Below, one piece after another: positions 17,925 through 26,801 of a stretch of DNA of 64,000 bases (position 1 is its first letter; each line of letters begins with the position of its first letter). Origin of the DNA: Rhizobium etli CFN 42 (lineage in GTDB: Bacteria; Pseudomonadota; Alphaproteobacteria; Rhizobiales; Rhizobiaceae); the NCBI RefSeq assembly GCF_000092045.1, contig NC_007766.1, forward strand, positions 558,001 through 622,000. The letters are read 5' to 3'. The notes beneath the pieces are model-generated. The model saw only the letters and a program-made list of their open reading frames with translations. It ran no database searches and had not been told where the DNA came from. Both the position numbers and the translations under genes were made by a program.

Positions 17925-18452
17925 ATGCTCAAGGCTATGGCCATTGCTTTCGTGGTGGTTGCCTGCGCGGCAGGCGCAGCCAATGCTCATGTCACCCTCG
18001 AGCAAGGCCAGGCGCAGCCAGGCCAGGCGTACAAGGCAATCCTTCGTGTCGGACACGGTTGCGAGGGCAAGGCAACGATCAAGATCCGCGTGAATATCCC
18101 GGAGGGTCTGCTATCGGCAAAGCCGATGCCCAAACCCGGCTGGACCATCGACAAGGTCAATGCGGCCTATGAGAAGAGCTACGATCTGTACGGCAAGCCG
18201 GTGAAGGAAGGTATCAGCGAGATCGCATGGTCCGGCGGCAATCTTGCCGACGACGAATATGATGAATTCGTTTTCCGCGCGACGGTCGCGAAGGAAATCC
18301 CGCCCAAGACCCGCATCTACGTTCCCGTCGTCCAGGAATGCACCGAAGGCGCCGTCGAACGCTGGATCGAAATTCCCGCGGCAGGCAAGTCGTCGGACGA
18401 CTACGAAACCCCTGCCCCGTACTTCGACGTGGTCGAACAGCCGCGTTCGTGA
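17925..18452 (+). CDS. YcnI-family (DUF1775) periplasmic copper-associated protein
   Basis: The 175-residue precursor has a signal peptide (MLKAMAIAFVVVACAAGAANA). Its mature protein would start with AHVTLEQGQAQPG; an N-terminal His after cleavage is the Cu ligand known for YcnI-type domains. A conserved GHGCEGKATIKIRVNIPEG segment follows. It lies between pseudoazurin and a CopC-CopD fusion, so copper handling in the periplasm for cupredoxin and oxidase biogenesis is likely. An imperfect GC-rich hairpin (17877-17909) separates it from pseudoazurin. Confidence 0.82.
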   Translation: MLKAMAIAFVVVACAAGAANAHVTLEQGQAQPGQAYKAILRVGHGCEGKATIKIRVNIPEGLLSAKPMPKPGWTIDKVNAAYEKSYDLYGKPVKEGISEIAWSGGNLADDEYDEFVFRATVAKEIPPKTRIYVPVVQECTEGAVERWIEIPAAGKSSDDYETPAPYFDVVEQPRS

Positions 18453-18472
18453 GCAGGCGGGAGCCGTCGATC

Positions 18473-20074
18473 ATGCGGTCCTTGACGGCGGTCAACCTCG
18501 CGGCGCGGCTCCTGCAGGCGGCTTGCGCCGCTGCCATCATCGCGATGGCCACGTTTCTGCCGACAGCCGCGCTTGCTCACGCCGCTCTCAAAAGTTCGAC
18601 GCCAGCCGCCAACGAGACGCTGGACCGGCTACCGGCCGAAGTCGATCTGCATTTTAATGAACCTGTCCGACTTATCCGGGCAACGGCAAACGGGGATAGC
18701 GGCGCGAGCCGGGAATTGAATGCCGAGACAGCAGGTGCCGATGTCCGATTGCGCTTATCGGACCTGGATATCCGCGGCACCGTGATCGTCAGCTACCGCG
18801 TCGAGTCCGAAGACGGCCACCCCGTCGGCGGCGCGCTTGTGTTCAATGTCGGCGCACCTTCGGCTGGGTTGCCGGTTGCGGCCGGCCAGCCGGCCGATCT
18901 TTCTTTACCGATTGCCATCTGGCTCGTGCACACGGCCACGGTTCTGTTCCTGGCATTTGTCGTCGGCGGTGGGCTTTTCCACCGTTGGCTGGGCACCGGC
19001 GGCGGCCTGACGCCAGGCCTCGCAACCGTCTTGCCGCCTGCAACAGCTCTCTTGGTGGCGGGCCTCTATCTGCAGGGATTGGACGAAGCGGGAAGCGGCC
19101 TTGTCTTCGCCGGCGCAGGGCCGTTTCGGATCGCTCTGCAAGGCAATGCGGCGATTTGCGCCAGCCTGTTCCTTCTGTCGTTTCTGGTCGTCGCGCTTCC
19201 CTTCGCCGGCCGCAAGTTCGCCGGCCGCATACTTGCCGTCACGGCTCTGATAATCGCCACGAGCGGCTTTACCTTCAGCGGGCATTGCAGCTTGGTTGAC
19301 CCGCGCTGGCTGGCGAGGACCGCGATATTTCTCCACAGCGCGACGCTTCTGTTCTGGATAGGAAGCCTGCCGCCACTGTGGCGGCTCTGCCGGAGACCAT
19401 TGGACCTGCGCCCGCTGGACAGCTTCTCGCGGAATATCCCCTATGCCTTCGTCATGATGGTCCTTGCCGGATTTGTACTGGCGATCGCGGAGCTCCCGGC
19501 TCTTTCCCATATCCTGACGTCACTCTACGGCCGGATCCTCGTCGTCAAGATCATGTTGGTCGCGGCACTTTGCGTGCTCGCCGCCTATAACCGCTTCTGG
19601 CTGACAGGCGCGACTTTGGCGGGAGACGCGGTTGCGAGAGGGCGGCTGCGGCGAAACATTGTTATTGAAATCATCCTGGCCGTCGCGATCATCGGCGCGG
19701 CCGGTCTCTGGCGATTTGCCGGGCCGGGGCAAGCGGACGCCGCCGAGGTTTCAGCAATGTCATCCGTGCATCTGCATGCCGACGAGGTGATGGCGCAACT
19801 CGAGCTGGAAGCCGGGAGCAACGGGACCGCAGATATTCACGTCGCCGTCATGGCTCCCGATTTCAGGGCGCTCGATGCCCGGCAGGTCATTCTCCGCCTG
19901 AAGAACCCGGAATCCGCAATCGAACCGATGAAGTTCGAACTGACCAAAGCGCCGGAGGGCGGATGGAAGGCGAGCGGCCTTCCGGTGAGGGACCCGAAAG
20001 GCTGGCTGGCCGATCTGGAAGTGCTCATCGACGATTTTCATTCCGTGCATCTTGACGGCGACCTGTCGGAATAA
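18473..20074 (+). CDS. CopC-CopD fusion copper-resistance/transport protein
   Basis: The 533-residue product joins a periplasmic CopC domain (residues about 30-130, after a signal peptide ending ALAHAALKSSTPAANETL; the mature N-terminal His is a Cu ligand) to a CopD-type membrane domain with about eight helices (residues 140-430). A C-terminal soluble domain (about 440-533) follows that is often seen in such fusions. The domain order CopC-CopD is common in Gram-negative relatives. The ATG at 18473 was preferred over an upstream in-frame start that overlaps the YcnI gene. It probably imports or delivers Cu for cbb3 and NirK. Confidence 0.82.
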   Translation: MRSLTAVNLAARLLQAACAAAIIAMATFLPTAALAHAALKSSTPAANETLDRLPAEVDLHFNEPVRLIRATANGDSGASRELNAETAGADVRLRLSDLDIRGTVIVSYRVESEDGHPVGGALVFNVGAPSAGLPVAAGQPADLSLPIAIWLVHTATVLFLAFVVGGGLFHRWLGTGGGLTPGLATVLPPATALLVAGLYLQGLDEAGSGLVFAGAGPFRIALQGNAAICASLFLLSFLVVALPFAGRKFAGRILAVTALIIATSGFTFSGHCSLVDPRWLARTAIFLHSATLLFWIGSLPPLWRLCRRPLDLRPLDSFSRNIPYAFVMMVLAGFVLAIAELPALSHILTSLYGRILVVKIMLVAALCVLAAYNRFWLTGATLAGDAVARGRLRRNIVIEIILAVAIIGAAGLWRFAGPGQADAAEVSAMSSVHLHADEVMAQLELEAGSNGTADIHVAVMAPDFRALDARQVILRLKNPESAIEPMKFELTKAPEGGWKASGLPVRDPKGWLADLEVLIDDFHSVHLDGDLSE

Positions 20075-20122
20075 CCGCGGCGTCTACTTGCCTGACATGC
20101 ACAACCGACCCATCGTTGAGGG

Positions 20123-20541
20123 ATGAACAAGGCGCCGACACTCCTGTCCGGGCTTGCCGGCCATGCCGAGACGATCCTCCTCGGCAAGGTGCTGGAGCAG
20201 TTCGGCGCGCTTTGGCCGCGGGAGGAACCACGCGGCGGGTCCGAAGTTCTGCTGATCACGACGCGCGAAACCGGCCGGTGGACCATCCCCAAGGGCTGGC
20301 CGATCAAGGGGCTTGCCCCGCATGAGGTGGTCGAGCGTGAAGCCTGGGAAGAGGCTGGCGTGAAGGGGCGGGCAAAGAAACCGTGACGGTGCACATCATG
20401 ACTGTTCTCCGCACCAAGGCCAATTTTCCGGAACGCAGGGAACGCAGGCTCGCCTGGGTGCCGCCTCTCGAGGCGGAGTCCTAGTGAACGAGCCGGAATT
20501 GAAAAGCCTGTTCCGGCGCGCCGAACGGCAAGCGCTTTCTT
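20123..20541 (+). pseudogene. Nudix hydrolase, decayed
   Basis: The first 80 residues form a recognisable Nudix start with the box GWPIKGLAPHEVVEREAWEEAGV (the G...E...REAWEEAG pattern), then the frame closes with KKP and a stop at 20384. Pieces of the missing C-terminal half follow in other frames: FPERRERRLAWVPPLEAE (about 20430-20480) and VNEPELKSLFRRAERQALS (about 20483-20541). At least two indels and a deletion of about 15 codons are needed to explain this. The gene is dead in any reading. It lies at the junction between the copper and nor clusters. Confidence 0.7.
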
Positions 20542-20569
20542 AAACCTTGAAAACCGAAACCGGTCTGGC

Positions 20570-21058
20570 TCAGGCCGCTTCCGTCTGCTCGATCGCATTA
20601 TCCAGACGTGCCGCCGCCGCCATGGCCCGCTGCATCAATCGCATGATTTCGCGTTCCGACCTGATATGGCCGCGGATCGAGCAGAACAACGAGCGCAGCT
20701 GGTATCCGACCGCTTCCCAGGAGAGCCGGCAGCGCCCCTCACCCAGGCTTTCCAGCGTGACGACGACGTCCTGTGCGGCGCCATGATCGAACAGGCGTCC
20801 TACCCGCCGGCGTTCTTCCGCCTCGGCTCTTTCCCCGGCGTCCATGATCAGGCCGAGTCTCGCCGAGATCAGGCGTTTTTCAAGCTCATGTGTCGTCAGC
20901 AGCAGCGGAAGCAGACCGCTTGAGATACGGTCGCAGAGGTCCTCGTTGATGTGGCAGGGCAGGAAATCAGCGATGGCCTGGAGCACGTCGCACCAGGACA
21001 TCAACTGGTCGTAGCAGTGTTCGAGTTCTGCAAAATCGGTCGGGATCGGCGTCTTCAT
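20570..21058 (-). CDS. Hemerythrin-like (HHE) protein next to the nor operon
   Basis: The 162-residue, mainly helical protein carries four regularly placed acidic/His motifs: LEHCYD, TTHELEKRL, LFDHGAAQD and GHIRSEREIM. This H, HxxxE, H, HxxxE layout resembles hemerythrin HHE domains that bind a di-iron centre and handle O2 or NO. The assignment rests on the motif pattern, not on a secure family match. The start at 21058 has AGAGG 7 nt upstream; an adjacent ATG at 21061 is possible. It follows a 51-codon membrane-protein gene and shares with norE a divergent region containing an NnrR-type box. Confidence 0.5.
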   Translation of the reverse strand: MKTPIPTDFAELEHCYDQLMSWCDVLQAIADFLPCHINEDLCDRISSGLLPLLLTTHELEKRLISARLGLIMDAGERAEAEERRRVGRLFDHGAAQDVVVTLESLGEGRCRLSWEAVGYQLRSLFCSIRGHIRSEREIMRLMQRAMAAAARLDNAIEQTEAA

Positions 21059-21062
21059 CATA

Positions 21063-21218
21063 TTACCTCTGCAGGAACAGGCTGGCGGCGATCGCGATTG
21101 ACGCGAGCACCGCTGAGGTCGTGCCCATCCGCTGCAGCACACCCATGCGATTAAGGGCGATTGCGAATGCGATGATCACGGGGGTGGCTATCGACAGTCC
21201 AATTTGCGCGTCGGTCAT
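21063..21218 (-). CDS. Small membrane protein (51 residues)
   Basis: This ORF encodes MTDAQIGLSIATPVIIAFAIALNRMGVLQ..., with two short hydrophobic helices (residues about 7-23 and 35-48) separated by a basic turn. A good ribosome-binding site (AAAGGAGATCC before the ATG) and the NnrR-type box about 50 nt upstream support it as a real gene. Its stop codon lies 1 nt before the first possible start of the hemerythrin-like gene, so the two are probably coupled. No named family is recognised; a role beside NO reductase is inferred from position only. Confidence 0.6.
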   Translation of the reverse strand: MTDAQIGLSIATPVIIAFAIALNRMGVLQRMGTTSAVLASIAIAASLFLQR

Positions 21219-21265
21219 CAGGATCTCCTTTCGTCAGACCCTAGGCGTTCCGATCGGTGCACTCT

Positions 21266-21279
21266 TTGCGATCGGTCAA
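21266..21279. promoter_or_regulatory. NnrR-type box in the divergent norE / hemerythrin-like promoter region
   Basis: TTGCGATCGGTCAA fits TTG-N8-CAA with half-sites TTGCG and GTCAA, the same as the nirK box (TTGCG-N4-GTCAA). It is 36-45 nt before the possible norE starts and 48 nt before the 51-codon gene, so it can serve both directions. Confidence 0.7.
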
Positions 21280-21314
21280 AGAGCGCGCGCGATATCATTC
21301 CTATCGTCGCGGCC

Positions 21315-21863
21315 ATGAGAGCGATGATTTCATCCGAGCCCCACGGCCAAGCCGCACCTGAGAGCGACGATCTGCTGGCATGGATCCTGGCGTGGAGCGA
21401 ACTCGTGGCTTTTGCGGCACTGTTGACGGGCTTCGTCATCGCGTCCTGGTTCCAGCCGGAGGCATTTGCAGCCGGAAAGGCCAGGCTCCATCATGATATG
21501 GCACTCGCCAATACTGTCATCCTGCTGGTCAGCGGCTGGTTTGCGGCGCTCGCTCCACGATCCGGCAGCATAGGACGGCAACGCCTGGCCCTGTTAGCTG
21601 CGGCCGCCGGCGGAATTTTGTTCGTCGCTGTCAAACTCTACGAATATCGAGCAGAGGGCACCTCACTGCTTGCCGCGGACGTCTTCTCGCAGCTTTACGT
21701 CCTGATAACGGGGTTTCATCTGGCGCATGTGCTGTTCGGAGCCCTGGTCCTCGGACTGATGGCCCGCTTCCCATCGCCTGAGAATATCCATCTCATGACG
21801 ACCCTCTGGCATGTCATCGACATCGTCTGGCTGGTCATGTTCCCGGTGATTTATCTCCTATGA
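21315..21863 (+). CDS. norE: NorE, cytochrome c oxidase subunit III-like protein of NO reductase cluster
   Basis: The 182-residue product has five predicted membrane helices and the subunit III-like ends LLAWILAWSELVAFAALL and LMTTLWHVIDIVWLVMFPVIYLL. NorE is not a subunit of the purified enzyme but supports NO reductase activity in vivo. The start at 21315 or 21324 is uncertain because the NnrR box is very close. It overlaps norF by 4 nt (ATGA). It is first in norEFCBQD. Confidence 0.88.
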   Translation: MRAMISSEPHGQAAPESDDLLAWILAWSELVAFAALLTGFVIASWFQPEAFAAGKARLHHDMALANTVILLVSGWFAALAPRSGSIGRQRLALLAAAAGGILFVAVKLYEYRAEGTSLLAADVFSQLYVLITGFHLAHVLFGALVLGLMARFPSPENIHLMTTLWHVIDIVWLVMFPVIYLL

Positions 21864-22153
21864 AGACAGGCAACACGGCGAAGGCTCCGTCGCGGGCGCT
21901 GATCCTGCTTCTCATGCTGACATTCTGCCTCTTTGCAACCTCGATGATTCCGGCAGGTCCTGCGGCAAGAGCCGGATTGGTTCTTGCAGCCGTCGCCATC
22001 GCTTTGGCGAAGGTGCGTCTCGTCGTCCTCGACTTCCTCGGCCTGCGTCACAACAATTCGCTGCTCGCACGCGCGTTGCTCTTGTGGGCCGGGGCCGTGT
22101 TGCTGGTCGCTTTGGCGAGGGCAACCGCATTCTCCGCTGTCTTTGCGAATTAA
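21860..22153 (+). CDS. norF: NorF, small membrane protein of NO reductase cluster
   Basis: The 97-residue protein has three hydrophobic segments and the VRLVVLDFLGLRHN segment seen in NorF and subunit IV-like proteins (prokaryotic COX4-like). It is translationally coupled to norE (ATGA). NorF assists assembly or activity of the cNor enzyme. It is followed by about 100 nt without a clear promoter and then norC. Confidence 0.82.
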   Translation: MKTGNTAKAPSRALILLLMLTFCLFATSMIPAGPAARAGLVLAAVAIALAKVRLVVLDFLGLRHNNSLLARALLLWAGAVLLVALARATAFSAVFAN

Positions 22154-22252
22154 CAAAGAACCGCCTCCGCCCTTCCGGCATCCAGGAGACGCGAGCCTTG
22201 GCTCCGTTTTCGACGTCACGGCGGGCTCCGCCACGACATGAAGGGATCATCG

Positions 22253-22705
22253 ATGGCTGAACGCCTGACAAAAACCGCGGCCCGAAACGTGTTCTACGGC
22301 GGATCGGCCTTCTTCTTCGCTATATTCGTCGGGCTGACGGCCCATAGCCACTATTACATCAGGACCGTTTCGACCGACGAGACGAAGCTGACCGAGAGCG
22401 TCGCCAGGGGCAAACACGTCTGGGAAAAGAACGCCTGCATCAACTGCCACACGCTGGACGGCGAAGGCGCCTATTTCGCACCCGAGCTGTCCAACGTCTG
22501 GATACGCTGGGGCGGCGACAAGGATCCGGCAAGCGCCCGTGAGGCGCTCCACGCCTGGATGGCGGCGCAACCCTCCGGCATCGAGGGCCGCAGGCAGATG
22601 CCGCAATTCAATCTGACCGAAGAAGAAGTGAACGATCTCGCGGACTTCCTCGAATGGGTCAGCAAGATGAACACGCAGGCGTGGCCGCCGAACCAGGCGG
22701 GCTGA
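22253..22705 (+). CDS. norC: Nitric oxide reductase cytochrome c subunit NorC
   Basis: NorC is the membrane-anchored c-type cytochrome that passes electrons to NorB. The 150-residue product (MAERLTKTAARNVFYGG...) has one N-terminal helix, the heme motif CINCHTLDGEGAYFAPEL and the axial Met region GRRQMPQFNLTEEE. The start at 22253 has AAGGGA upstream; the ATG at 22238 is a longer alternative. Size and motifs are typical. It is followed 20 nt later by norB. Confidence 0.96.
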   Translation: MAERLTKTAARNVFYGGSAFFFAIFVGLTAHSHYYIRTVSTDETKLTESVARGKHVWEKNACINCHTLDGEGAYFAPELSNVWIRWGGDKDPASAREALHAWMAAQPSGIEGRRQMPQFNLTEEEVNDLADFLEWVSKMNTQAWPPNQAG

Positions 22706-22725
22706 CGGGCGAGAGGATCAAGCAA

Positions 22726-24066
22726 ATGAAATACAAGACACAAAGCGTCGCCATGCTCTATTTCTACGGAGCGCTCGGCCTCTTCATGGCGCAGCTGCTA
22801 TTCGGCGTCCTGGCGGGAACGATCTACGTTCTGCCGAATACGCTGCCGGTCGAGCTTCCGTTCAACATCGTCCGCATGATCCACACGAACGCGCTCATCG
22901 TCTGGCTGTTGATGGGCTTCATGGGCACCACCTATTTCCTGCTTCCGGAGGAGTGCGAGACGGAACTCTACAGCCCGAAACTCGCCATCGCGCAATTCTG
23001 GATCTTCCTGATAGCCGCAGCGGTCGCCGTCATAGGTTACCTGTTCCACATCCACGAGGGCCGCGAGTTTCTCGAGCAGCCTTTCGCCATCAAGGTCGGC
23101 ATCGTCGTCGTCGCCTTGATGTTCCTGTTCAACGTGACGATGACGGCTTTGAAGGGGCGCAAGACCACCATCACCAACATCCTGCTGTTCGGGCTCTGGG
23201 GTGTGGCGATCTTTTTCCTGTTTGCCTTCTACAACCCCGTCAACCTGTCGCTGGACAAGATGTACTGGTGGTATGTCGTCCATCTGTGGGTCGAAGGCGT
23301 CTGGGAGCTGATCATGGCCTCGGTCCTGGCTTTCCTGATGATCAGGCTGAACGGCATCGACCGGGAGGTCATCGAGAAATGGCTCTATGTGATCATCGGC
23401 CTGGCGCTCTTCTCCGGCATTCTCGGCACCGGCCATCACTATTATTGGATCGGTGCGCCCGGATACTGGCAGTGGATCGGCTCGCTTTTCTCGACGCTCG
23501 AGGTCGCCCCCTTCTTCACGATGGTGATTTTCACCTTCGTCATGACCTGGAAGGCTGGCCGCAAGCATGAGAACAAGGCGGCGCTGTTGTGGTCGATCGG
23601 ATGCTCGGTCATGGCCTTCTTCGGCGCCGGCGTCTGGGGCTTCCTCCATACGCTGTCCTCGGTGAACTATTATACGCATGGCACGCAGGTGACGGCGGCG
23701 CACGGGCACCTCGCCTTCTTCGGCGCCTACGTCATGCTCAATCTGGCGGCGATGGCCTATGCCATTCCTCAGATCCGCGGCCGTGCGCCCTATAATCAGT
23801 GGCTTTCGATCACGAGCTTCTGGATCATGTGCACGGCGATGTCGGTGATGACCTTCGCCCTCACCTTTGCCGGCATCATCCAGGTTCATCTGCAGAGAAT
23901 ACTCGGCGAGGCCTATATGGACGTGCAGGACCAGCTCGGCGTCTTCTACTGGGTGAGACTCGGCTCCGGCGTCTTCGTCTTCATCAGCGCGCTGATGTTC
24001 ATCTGGTCGGTCCTCGTTCCGGGCCGCGCCCGCCTGCCCGACGCAATCGCACAGCCCGCCGAATAG
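22726..24066 (+). CDS. norB: Nitric oxide reductase catalytic subunit NorB
   Basis: NorB reduces 2 NO to N2O in the cytoplasmic membrane with a heme b3-FeB centre. The 446-residue protein has 12 helices and conserved His ligands: RMIHTNALIVW, the VHLWVEGVWELI motif with catalytic Glu, GHHYYW, and THGTQVTAAHGHLAFFG. No N-terminal quinol-oxidase extension is present, so it is a cNor enzyme using NorC. The start at 22726 follows GAGGATCAAGCAA; a longer reading overlaps norC. Confidence 0.97.
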   Translation: MKYKTQSVAMLYFYGALGLFMAQLLFGVLAGTIYVLPNTLPVELPFNIVRMIHTNALIVWLLMGFMGTTYFLLPEECETELYSPKLAIAQFWIFLIAAAVAVIGYLFHIHEGREFLEQPFAIKVGIVVVALMFLFNVTMTALKGRKTTITNILLFGLWGVAIFFLFAFYNPVNLSLDKMYWWYVVHLWVEGVWELIMASVLAFLMIRLNGIDREVIEKWLYVIIGLALFSGILGTGHHYYWIGAPGYWQWIGSLFSTLEVAPFFTMVIFTFVMTWKAGRKHENKAALLWSIGCSVMAFFGAGVWGFLHTLSSVNYYTHGTQVTAAHGHLAFFGAYVMLNLAAMAYAIPQIRGRAPYNQWLSITSFWIMCTAMSVMTFALTFAGIIQVHLQRILGEAYMDVQDQLGVFYWVRLGSGVFVFISALMFIWSVLVPGRARLPDAIAQPAE

Positions 24067-24095
24067 GCGGGCTCCCCCCTTTGGAGAACAGAGAA

Positions 24096-24911
24096 ATGAC
24101 GATCGCGCTTAATCTTCCGCTCAATCCTAATGCGGGAATTCCGCACTACACCGCCCATGGAAACGAATGCGCGCTTTTCGAGAGCGCCTGGAGCCGGCAG
24201 TTGCCCATTCTGCTCAAGGGGCCGACGGGCTGCGGCAAGACCAGGTTCGTCCGCCACATGGCCGCGCGCCTGGGACTGCCGGTCTCGACCGTCTCCTGCC
24301 ATGACGATCTCACCGCCGCCGATCTGACCGGGCGCTATCTTTTGAAAGGCGGCGAAACCGTCTGGGTCGACGGTCCGCTGACCAAGGCCGTGCGCGAGGG
24401 CGGCGTCTGCTACCTCGACGAGATCGTCGAAGCCCGCAAAGACGTCGCCGTCGTTCTTCATCCGCTGACGGACGACCGCCGGCTGCTGCCCCTCGAGCGC
24501 ACCGGCGAGCTCATCGAGGCGCAATCGTCTTTCATGGTGGTTGTGTCGTATAATCCGGGTTACCAGAATCTGATGAAATCGCTGAAGCCCAGCACGCGTC
24601 AGCGCTTCGTGTCGATCGAGTTCGATTTTCTTCCCAGGGACCGCGAGATTGCGGCCGTATCGATCGAAAGCGGCTTGGCCGAAAGCCGGGTGGCGCCGCT
24701 GGTGGACCTTGCCCGCCGGCTCCGCACGCTCAAAGGACAGGATCTCGAGGAAGGCGTGTCGACGCGCCTCATCATCTACTGCGCGACCCTCGTCGATGCG
24801 GGGATGCCGCTTGTCGAGGCGGTCAGAGCCGCGATCATCGAGCCGCTGACGGACGAAGCCGATGTGAAGGCCGCCCTTGTCGAAGTGGCCGCAGCGACGC
24901 TCGGCAGGTGA
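24096..24911 (+). CDS. norQ: NorQ, MoxR-type AAA ATPase for NO reductase activation
   Basis: The 271-residue ATPase has Walker A LKGPTGCGKT (about residue 40), Walker B VCYLDEIVEAR and sensor SYNPGYQNL. NorQ with NorD inserts or matures the non-heme FeB of NorB. The ATG at 24096 follows GGAGAACAGAGAA. It is 29 nt after norB and 3 nt before norD. Length matches CbbQ/NirQ/NorQ proteins. Confidence 0.95.
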   Translation: MTIALNLPLNPNAGIPHYTAHGNECALFESAWSRQLPILLKGPTGCGKTRFVRHMAARLGLPVSTVSCHDDLTAADLTGRYLLKGGETVWVDGPLTKAVREGGVCYLDEIVEARKDVAVVLHPLTDDRRLLPLERTGELIEAQSSFMVVVSYNPGYQNLMKSLKPSTRQRFVSIEFDFLPRDREIAAVSIESGLAESRVAPLVDLARRLRTLKGQDLEEGVSTRLIIYCATLVDAGMPLVEAVRAAIIEPLTDEADVKAALVEVAAATLGR

Positions 24912-24914
24912 GCG

Positions 24915-26801
24915 ATGCTCGAATTCCTGGAACTCGAAGAAACGGTCGGACGCGCGTGGCACCGCCTTGTCGGCGACACCCGCTCCTGGCCCCGCCATCC
25001 GCAGCATGAGGTCAAACTGGCCGACATCAGATCGCAGCTGTCGGTCTGCTTCCGCGCCTTCGGCGGCGAGCCGACGTTGCAGATCCAGAAATCGCGCCAG
25101 CAGAGCTCGTCGCACCGGCTGCGTTTCCGGCAGGTCGTCGGCCTCGGCGAGGAGAGAAGCGATCATCCGACCTGGGACGGCAGCGCAATCCATCTGCCTG
25201 CATCGATCGAAATCTTCGATGACGAACGGCTGAACCGGGATCTCTATTTCTGGCTCGCGGCCTACATTGCGGTGGCTTCCACGCCCGATCGCAGGGCAGA
25301 CGACGCCATGCTTTCCGACATCGCCCGGATCGAAGCGGGGCGCAGAAACGCCGCGCGAGTGGTCGCGACCTTTCCTGGCATGCATGCTCGGTACCTTCGC
25401 CTGAGCGAGGCCATTCTCGCATGCCGAACCCGCGGCAGGCTGCCCAAGGCCGAGAGGCAGGTCGAGGATTATCTGCGCTTCGCCCTGGCATTTCCATTGG
25501 GGGACCGGCTGGCCAACCTTATCCGGCCGACGGCAGCCAAGGCGCCCCCAGGTTATCTGCCGATGCTGCCTGTCCCGATCTGGCCAGACTTCACCGGACG
25601 CGCGGAAGCTGAAAAATCCGACCGCGAGGACCTTCCCTCCGAGGGTGGCGAGGCAGGCCCTGCCCGCTCTTCGCATCAGGCCGTCCGCAAGAAGGACGCC
25701 TACGACCGCCGGCGCGATCCCTTCATCCTCAACCGCTTCGAAAAGATCCTCGCCATGGCCGAGATGGTCAACGTCGACCGTCCGACGGATGACCGGGACG
25801 ACGACGATGCCGGCGCAGCCGATGAACTTGACGAGATCAGCTTGAGCGAAACACGTGAGCGGCCGAAGTCGAAGTTCCGTTTCGACCTGGATCTCTCCCC
25901 GGAAGCCTCGGACGTCTCGCAAATCCACGGCGCATTCACCTATCCCGAATGGGATTACCGCAGAAAGCAATATATGGAGGATCACTGCCGCGTCCTCCTC
26001 GGCACCGTCCCGGCCCCGCAGCAGGCGACCGTCGCGACCGATCAGGCCATCGTGCGCAAGATCAGACGGCAATTCGAGACGCTCCGGCCGAAGCGGGAGA
26101 TCCGGAAGGCGCAGCTCGACGGCAACGACCTCGACCTCGAGGCGCTGATACGGGCGCGCGCCGATCTGCTTGCAACCGGCCAGCCGGATGACCGCATTTA
26201 TGAATGCGCCCGTCCTGCCTCACACGAACTTGCTACGTCGATCCTCGTCGACGTCTCGTTGTCGACGGATTCCTGGGTGGATAACCGCAGGGTCCTCGAT
26301 CTCGAGAAACAGGCGCTCGACGTCTTCGCGCGCGGCCTGGATGCCTGCGGCGACAGTTTCTCCATTCACACTTTCACGTCGAGACGCCGCAACTGGGTGC
26401 GTATCGACAGCATCAAGGAGTTCGAGGAGACGTTCTCGCCGACGACCGCGAGGCGGATCGCCGATCTGAAGCCCGGCTATTACACGCGTATGGGGGCGGC
26501 CCTCCGGCATGTGTCGGGGCAGTTGCACCAGCACGGCGCGCGGAAAAAGCTGCTCCTCATCCTGACGGACGGCAAGCCGAATGACGTCGATCATTACGAA
26601 GGACGATTTGCCCTGGAGGACAGCCGAAAAGCGGTCGCCGAAGCCCGCGCCCTCGGCCAGGCCGTCTTTGCCGTCACCGTCGACCGCAACGCCGGCGACT
26701 ATCTGCCGGCAATCTTCGGAAGGGCGGGCTTTGCCGTGATCTCGGAGCTTTCGAAACTGCCGAGCGCACTGCCGGCGATCTATCGAAACCTCACCGCCTG
26801 A
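24915..26801 (+). CDS. norD: NorD, von Willebrand factor A-domain protein for NO reductase activation
   Basis: The 628-residue protein has a long helical N-terminal part, an acidic linker (residues about 290-310, TDDRDDDDAGAADELDE) and a C-terminal VWA domain. The VWA domain carries the MIDAS motif DVSLSTDS (near residue 440), TSRRRNWVRI and LTDGKPND. NorD pairs with NorQ as a chaperone for NorB. It ends norEFCBQD and is convergent with hemN; the 139-nt gap shows no clear hairpin. Confidence 0.94.
   Translation: MLEFLELEETVGRAWHRLVGDTRSWPRHPQHEVKLADIRSQLSVCFRAFGGEPTLQIQKSRQQSSSHRLRFRQVVGLGEERSDHPTWDGSAIHLPASIEIFDDERLNRDLYFWLAAYIAVASTPDRRADDAMLSDIARIEAGRRNAARVVATFPGMHARYLRLSEAILACRTRGRLPKAERQVEDYLRFALAFPLGDRLANLIRPTAAKAPPGYLPMLPVPIWPDFTGRAEAEKSDREDLPSEGGEAGPARSSHQAVRKKDAYDRRRDPFILNRFEKILAMAEMVNVDRPTDDRDDDDAGAADELDEISLSETRERPKSKFRFDLDLSPEASDVSQIHGAFTYPEWDYRRKQYMEDHCRVLLGTVPAPQQATVATDQAIVRKIRRQFETLRPKREIRKAQLDGNDLDLEALIRARADLLATGQPDDRIYECARPASHELATSILVDVSLSTDSWVDNRRVLDLEKQALDVFARGLDACGDSFSIHTFTSRRRNWVRIDSIKEFEETFSPTTARRIADLKPGYYTRMGAALRHVSGQLHQHGARKKLLLILTDGKPNDVDHYEGRFALEDSRKAVAEARALGQAVFAVTVDRNAGDYLPAIFGRAGFAVISELSKLPSALPAIYRNLTA

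Noticed and set aside
22798..23889. 363-codon minus-strand frame opposite norB
   Set aside because: Highly charged shadow frame; norB on the other strand is certain.
23946..26072. 708-codon minus-strand frame opposite norB, norQ and norD
   Set aside because: It spans three well-supported genes in antisense and has no recognisable domain.
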